A stretch of 64,000 bases of DNA from Natronomonas gomsonensis (lineage in GTDB: Archaea > Halobacteriota > Halobacteria > Halobacteriales > Haloarculaceae), in NCBI RefSeq assembly GCF_024300825.1, contig NZ_CP101323.1, forward strand, positions 2,604,001-2,668,000, written 5' to 3'. The notes beneath the pieces were generated by a model, which searched no databases, had not been told where the DNA came from, and saw only the letters and a program-made list of their open reading frames with translations. Positions 61,803-64,000 of this stretch are shown piece by piece (the stretch's first letter is position 1; every line of letters starts with the position of its first letter). A program made the position numbers and the translations under genes.

Positions 61803-62414
61803 ATGAGTTCGGACGCACCCGAGCCGGACGCCCCGGCATCGACCGACGACGAACGCGTCTCGGCGAAACTGTTCGGACAGTGGGAAATCGGCGAAATCGA
61901 GTACACCGACCCCTCGATGCGCCGCTACATCACCGTCACGCCCATCGCTCACACGATGGGACGCCACTCCGAAAAACAGTTCAAGAAATCCGAAATCAGC
62001 ATCGTCGAGCGGCTCATCAACCGCCTGATGCAGACCGAGGAGAACACAGGCAAGAAACAGCAGGCGACGCGCATCGTCCGCGACGCCTTCGAAATCGTCG
62101 CCGAGCGAACCGACGAGAACCCCGTCCAGGTACTCGTCCGCGCCGTCGAGAACAGCGGCCCCCGAGAGGAGACCGTCCGCCTGAAGTACGGCGGCATCTC
62201 GGTTCCGAAGGCCGTCGACGTGGCCCCGCAGCGCCGCGTCGACCAGTCGCTGAAGTTCATCGCACAGGGCACACAGAGCGGGTCGTTCAAGACGACGACG
62301 CCGGCCGAGGAGGCGCTGGCCCAACAGATTACGGGCGCCGCCAACTACGACCTCCAGGCCTACCCCATCAGCCAGAAGGAAGAACAGGAGCGCGTCGCTG
62401 CCGCAGCCCGCTAA
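61803..62414 (+). CDS. rps7: 30S ribosomal protein S7
   Basis: A 203-residue archaeal S7 (uS7). An acidic N-terminal extension precedes VSAKLFGQWEIGEIEYTDPS, TPIAHTMGRHSEKQFKKSEI and ENPVQVLVRAVENSGPREET. It binds 16S rRNA in the head and touches the E-site tRNA. In many archaea EF-2 follows; here the next gene is a sugar-dehydrogenase lipoprotein. Confidence 0.97.
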   Translation: MSSDAPEPDAPASTDDERVSAKLFGQWEIGEIEYTDPSMRRYITVTPIAHTMGRHSEKQFKKSEISIVERLINRLMQTEENTGKKQQATRIVRDAFEIVAERTDENPVQVLVRAVENSGPREETVRLKYGGISVPKAVDVAPQRRVDQSLKFIAQGTQSGSFKTTTPAEEALAQQITGAANYDLQAYPISQKEEQERVAAAAR

Positions 62415-62528
62415 CCGTTCGCTTTCCCTCTCGTTTCTCTTGGCGAGTAGCCCTGCCGCTGTCGAGTCAGTCTCCCGAACACCTTCCCGAAACAGCACGT
62501 TTTAGCGGGCGGGACCGCATGAGGCGGT

Positions 62529-63869
62529 ATGGAGCCCCTCCACAGTCGCCGTCGGTTCCTCGCGTCGGTCGGTGCGGCCGGGTCAATCGCCGTTGCCGGC
62601 TGTTTCGGCCTCGGGACCGACGACCTGGAACCCGTCGACTCACAGTACGACCTCTCGGTGTCTCACGACATCGAGTCGTGGAACCGCTACGACCCCGAGT
62701 GGGAGCCGCCCCGCAACTCGCCGCAGGAGGCGACCTACGGAACGGAAACGGTCATCGAGAACCTCGAAGTCGGCTGGGACATCGAGTTCGCGGACAGCGG
62801 CGAGGTGTACATCTCCGAGCGTGTCGGCCGCATCAGTCGTTACTCCTCGGGGGAACTGGAAGCCGTCGCCACGCCCGACGACGTTATCGACCACGCGGAC
62901 TCCATCGCGGACCCCGAAAACAACGACTGGTGGGCCGGCGGTAGCGAGGGTGGCTTGCTCGGTATCGCCCTCCATCCGAATTACCCCGAGGTGCCCGTAC
63001 TGTACGCCTTCTACACCTATCAGGCGGGCGAGGAGGACTACCGCAACCGACTGGTGTTCTATGACCTCGAAAACGGCAACGAGGAGACGGTCGTCATCGA
63101 CGACATCCCCGGCCACCGCATCATCCACAACGGCGCACGGCTGGCGTTCGGCCCGCGGAACTACCTGTGGGTGACCACCGGCGACGCCAACGTCGAGGGA
63201 CTGCCGCAGGACCCCGGACGACTCGGCGGGAAAGTGCTTCGGTTGAACCCCGACGGCACCGCTCCCGAGGACAATCCCGGCCTCGAAGACCCCCGCGTGT
63301 ACACCTACGGCCACCGGAACCCACAGGCCGTGACGTGGCTGCCGGATGGAACGCCGGTCGTCTCCGAACACGGCCCGCAGGCGCGCGACGAGGTACAGAT
63401 ACTCGAAGCGGGCGGCAACTACGGCTGGCGGAACGTCCGCAGCGGTCCGGACGACGATGCCTACGAGTCGTACCCGGACCACCCGGACGTGGTTCCGCCG
63501 CTGGTGAACACGGGTCCGGGAACGAGTTGGGCGCCGACCGGCGGCGTCTTCTACACTGGCGATGCCGTCCCCGCCCTGCAAAACCGGTTCATCAGCGGCG
63601 GACTCATCTCCCAGCGGCTGAACGTCGTCTCGATTTACGACGGCGACCCGCCGGACATCGGTGGCCGGCGCTTCGATGCCGATTGGCTGTACTCGGAGTA
63701 CGACGCGGTTTCCCACCCGCTGTTCGAGGACGAACTCGGTCGGATTCGCCACGCAGAGCAGGGTCCCGACGGGGCGCTGTACGTCGTCACGTCGAACCGC
63801 GACGGCCGGGCGACCGAGCAGTTCCCCAAGCCGAACGACGACCGCTTGCTCCGTATCGTCCAGAACTAG
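62529..63869 (+). CDS. PQQ-type sugar dehydrogenase lipoprotein
   Basis: A 446-residue protein with Tat-like N-terminus SRRRFLASVGAAGSIAVAGC (RR, lipobox cysteine at about 25). The glucose/sorbosone dehydrogenase six-bladed propeller follows: NDWWAGGSEGGLLGIALHPN, NYLWVTTGDANVEGLPQDPG, GGKVLRLNPDGTAPEDNPG, YTYGHRNPQAVTWLPDGTPV and SEHGPQARDEVQILEAGGNY. The histidine in GLLGIALHPN and the arginine in YGHRN match the PQQ-site pattern. It would oxidise an extracellular aldose, if the organism has PQQ (not shown here). Confidence 0.88.
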   Translation: MEPLHSRRRFLASVGAAGSIAVAGCFGLGTDDLEPVDSQYDLSVSHDIESWNRYDPEWEPPRNSPQEATYGTETVIENLEVGWDIEFADSGEVYISERVGRISRYSSGELEAVATPDDVIDHADSIADPENNDWWAGGSEGGLLGIALHPNYPEVPVLYAFYTYQAGEEDYRNRLVFYDLENGNEETVVIDDIPGHRIIHNGARLAFGPRNYLWVTTGDANVEGLPQDPGRLGGKVLRLNPDGTAPEDNPGLEDPRVYTYGHRNPQAVTWLPDGTPVVSEHGPQARDEVQILEAGGNYGWRNVRSGPDDDAYESYPDHPDVVPPLVNTGPGTSWAPTGGVFYTGDAVPALQNRFISGGLISQRLNVVSIYDGDPPDIGGRRFDADWLYSEYDAVSHPLFEDELGRIRHAEQGPDGALYVVTSNRDGRATEQFPKPNDDRLLRIVQN

Positions 63870-64000
63870 TCGGCGGCCCGCTGGGTCGGTCCCTCGTCGA
63901 GGACGTACTCCCGGGTCACGTCGACGAGTGCCTTCCGGTACTCCGACTCGTCGGGGTCGTCTGCCAACGACCGGAACGTTCGTTTGAACGTCGACAGCGA
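63866..64000 (-). CDS. 3' end of a gene cut by the window
   Basis: The last 44 residues of an open frame, SLSTFKRTFRSLADDPDESE, continuing to TREYVLDEGPTQRAAD and TAG at 63866-63868. It is convergent with the sugar dehydrogenase, with a 4-nt overlap. The fragment is too short to name. The start lies outside the window. Confidence 0.6.
   Translation of the reverse strand, partial: SLSTFKRTFRSLADDPDESEYRKALVDVTREYVLDEGPTQRAAD

Overview
The window is chromosomal DNA from a halophilic archaeon (class Halobacteria). The evidence is high G+C, very acidic proteins, archaeal ribosomal proteins (S6e, and S12 and S7 in archaeal order), SRP54, RNA polymerase split into H, B'', B', A' and A'', a Bat-type HTH regulator, many haloarchaea-restricted families, leaderless-looking genes with AT-rich TATA boxes, and a tRNA intron with a textbook bulge-helix-bulge.

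Layout. 0-5 kb: two divergent DUF2249 proteins, then a tight cassette of radical SAM/SPASM enzyme, small Htur_1727-type (PaaB-like) protein and second radical SAM/SPASM enzyme, followed by an NnrS-like polytopic protein. From memory, such gene sets sit near denitrification or heme genes in haloarchaea; a perfect dyad lies in the divergent promoter. 5-13 kb: acyl-CoA dehydrogenase, cupin, a TraB-like protein, a signalling pair (atypical receiver-GAF plus RecA-like partner), a secreted beta-propeller, a fenitrothion-hydrolase-like membrane protein and a polysaccharide deacetylase. 13.0-13.8 kb: a chimeric pseudogene fusing remnants of a FemAB/GNAT-like gene and a DUF354 gene. 13.9-20.1 kb: two SCP-2 proteins, acyl-CoA ligase and a second acyl-CoA dehydrogenase around a Bat-type regulator and a shattered DUF7344 gene. 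20-45 kb: mostly housekeeping (DHH phosphoesterase, S6e, dihydroorotase with a palindrome-bearing insertion, lipoate ligase, S9 peptidase, SRP54, Hsp20, tRNA methyltransferase, CBS-MaoC fusion, Mo oxidoreductase, UPF0200/UPF0201 pair, intron-containing tRNA-Arg(TCT), aminopeptidase). 45-52.4 kb: lipoprotein beta-propeller, RNB ribonuclease, a CARDB-like protein with a MacB-type ABC exporter, and tRNA-Asp(GTC). 52.4-62.4 kb: a hairpin-rich leader, then the operon rpoH-rpoB2-rpoB1-rpoA1-rpoA2-nusA-rps12-rps7. The end carries a PQQ-type sugar dehydrogenase lipoprotein and a truncated gene.

Most plausible less-described points: the rSAM/Htur_1727 cassette with its candidate operator, the in-frame palindrome in the dihydroorotase gene and related intergenic hairpins (one 17-mer occurs identically at two loci 32 kb apart), the FemAB/DUF354 chimera, a receiver domain with Glu at the phosphorylation site, the CBS-MaoC fusion, a 19-codon ORF just after a TATA box, and the tRNA-Arg intron beside an AT-rich micro-island. 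No CRISPR array, transposase, prophage or rRNA was found.
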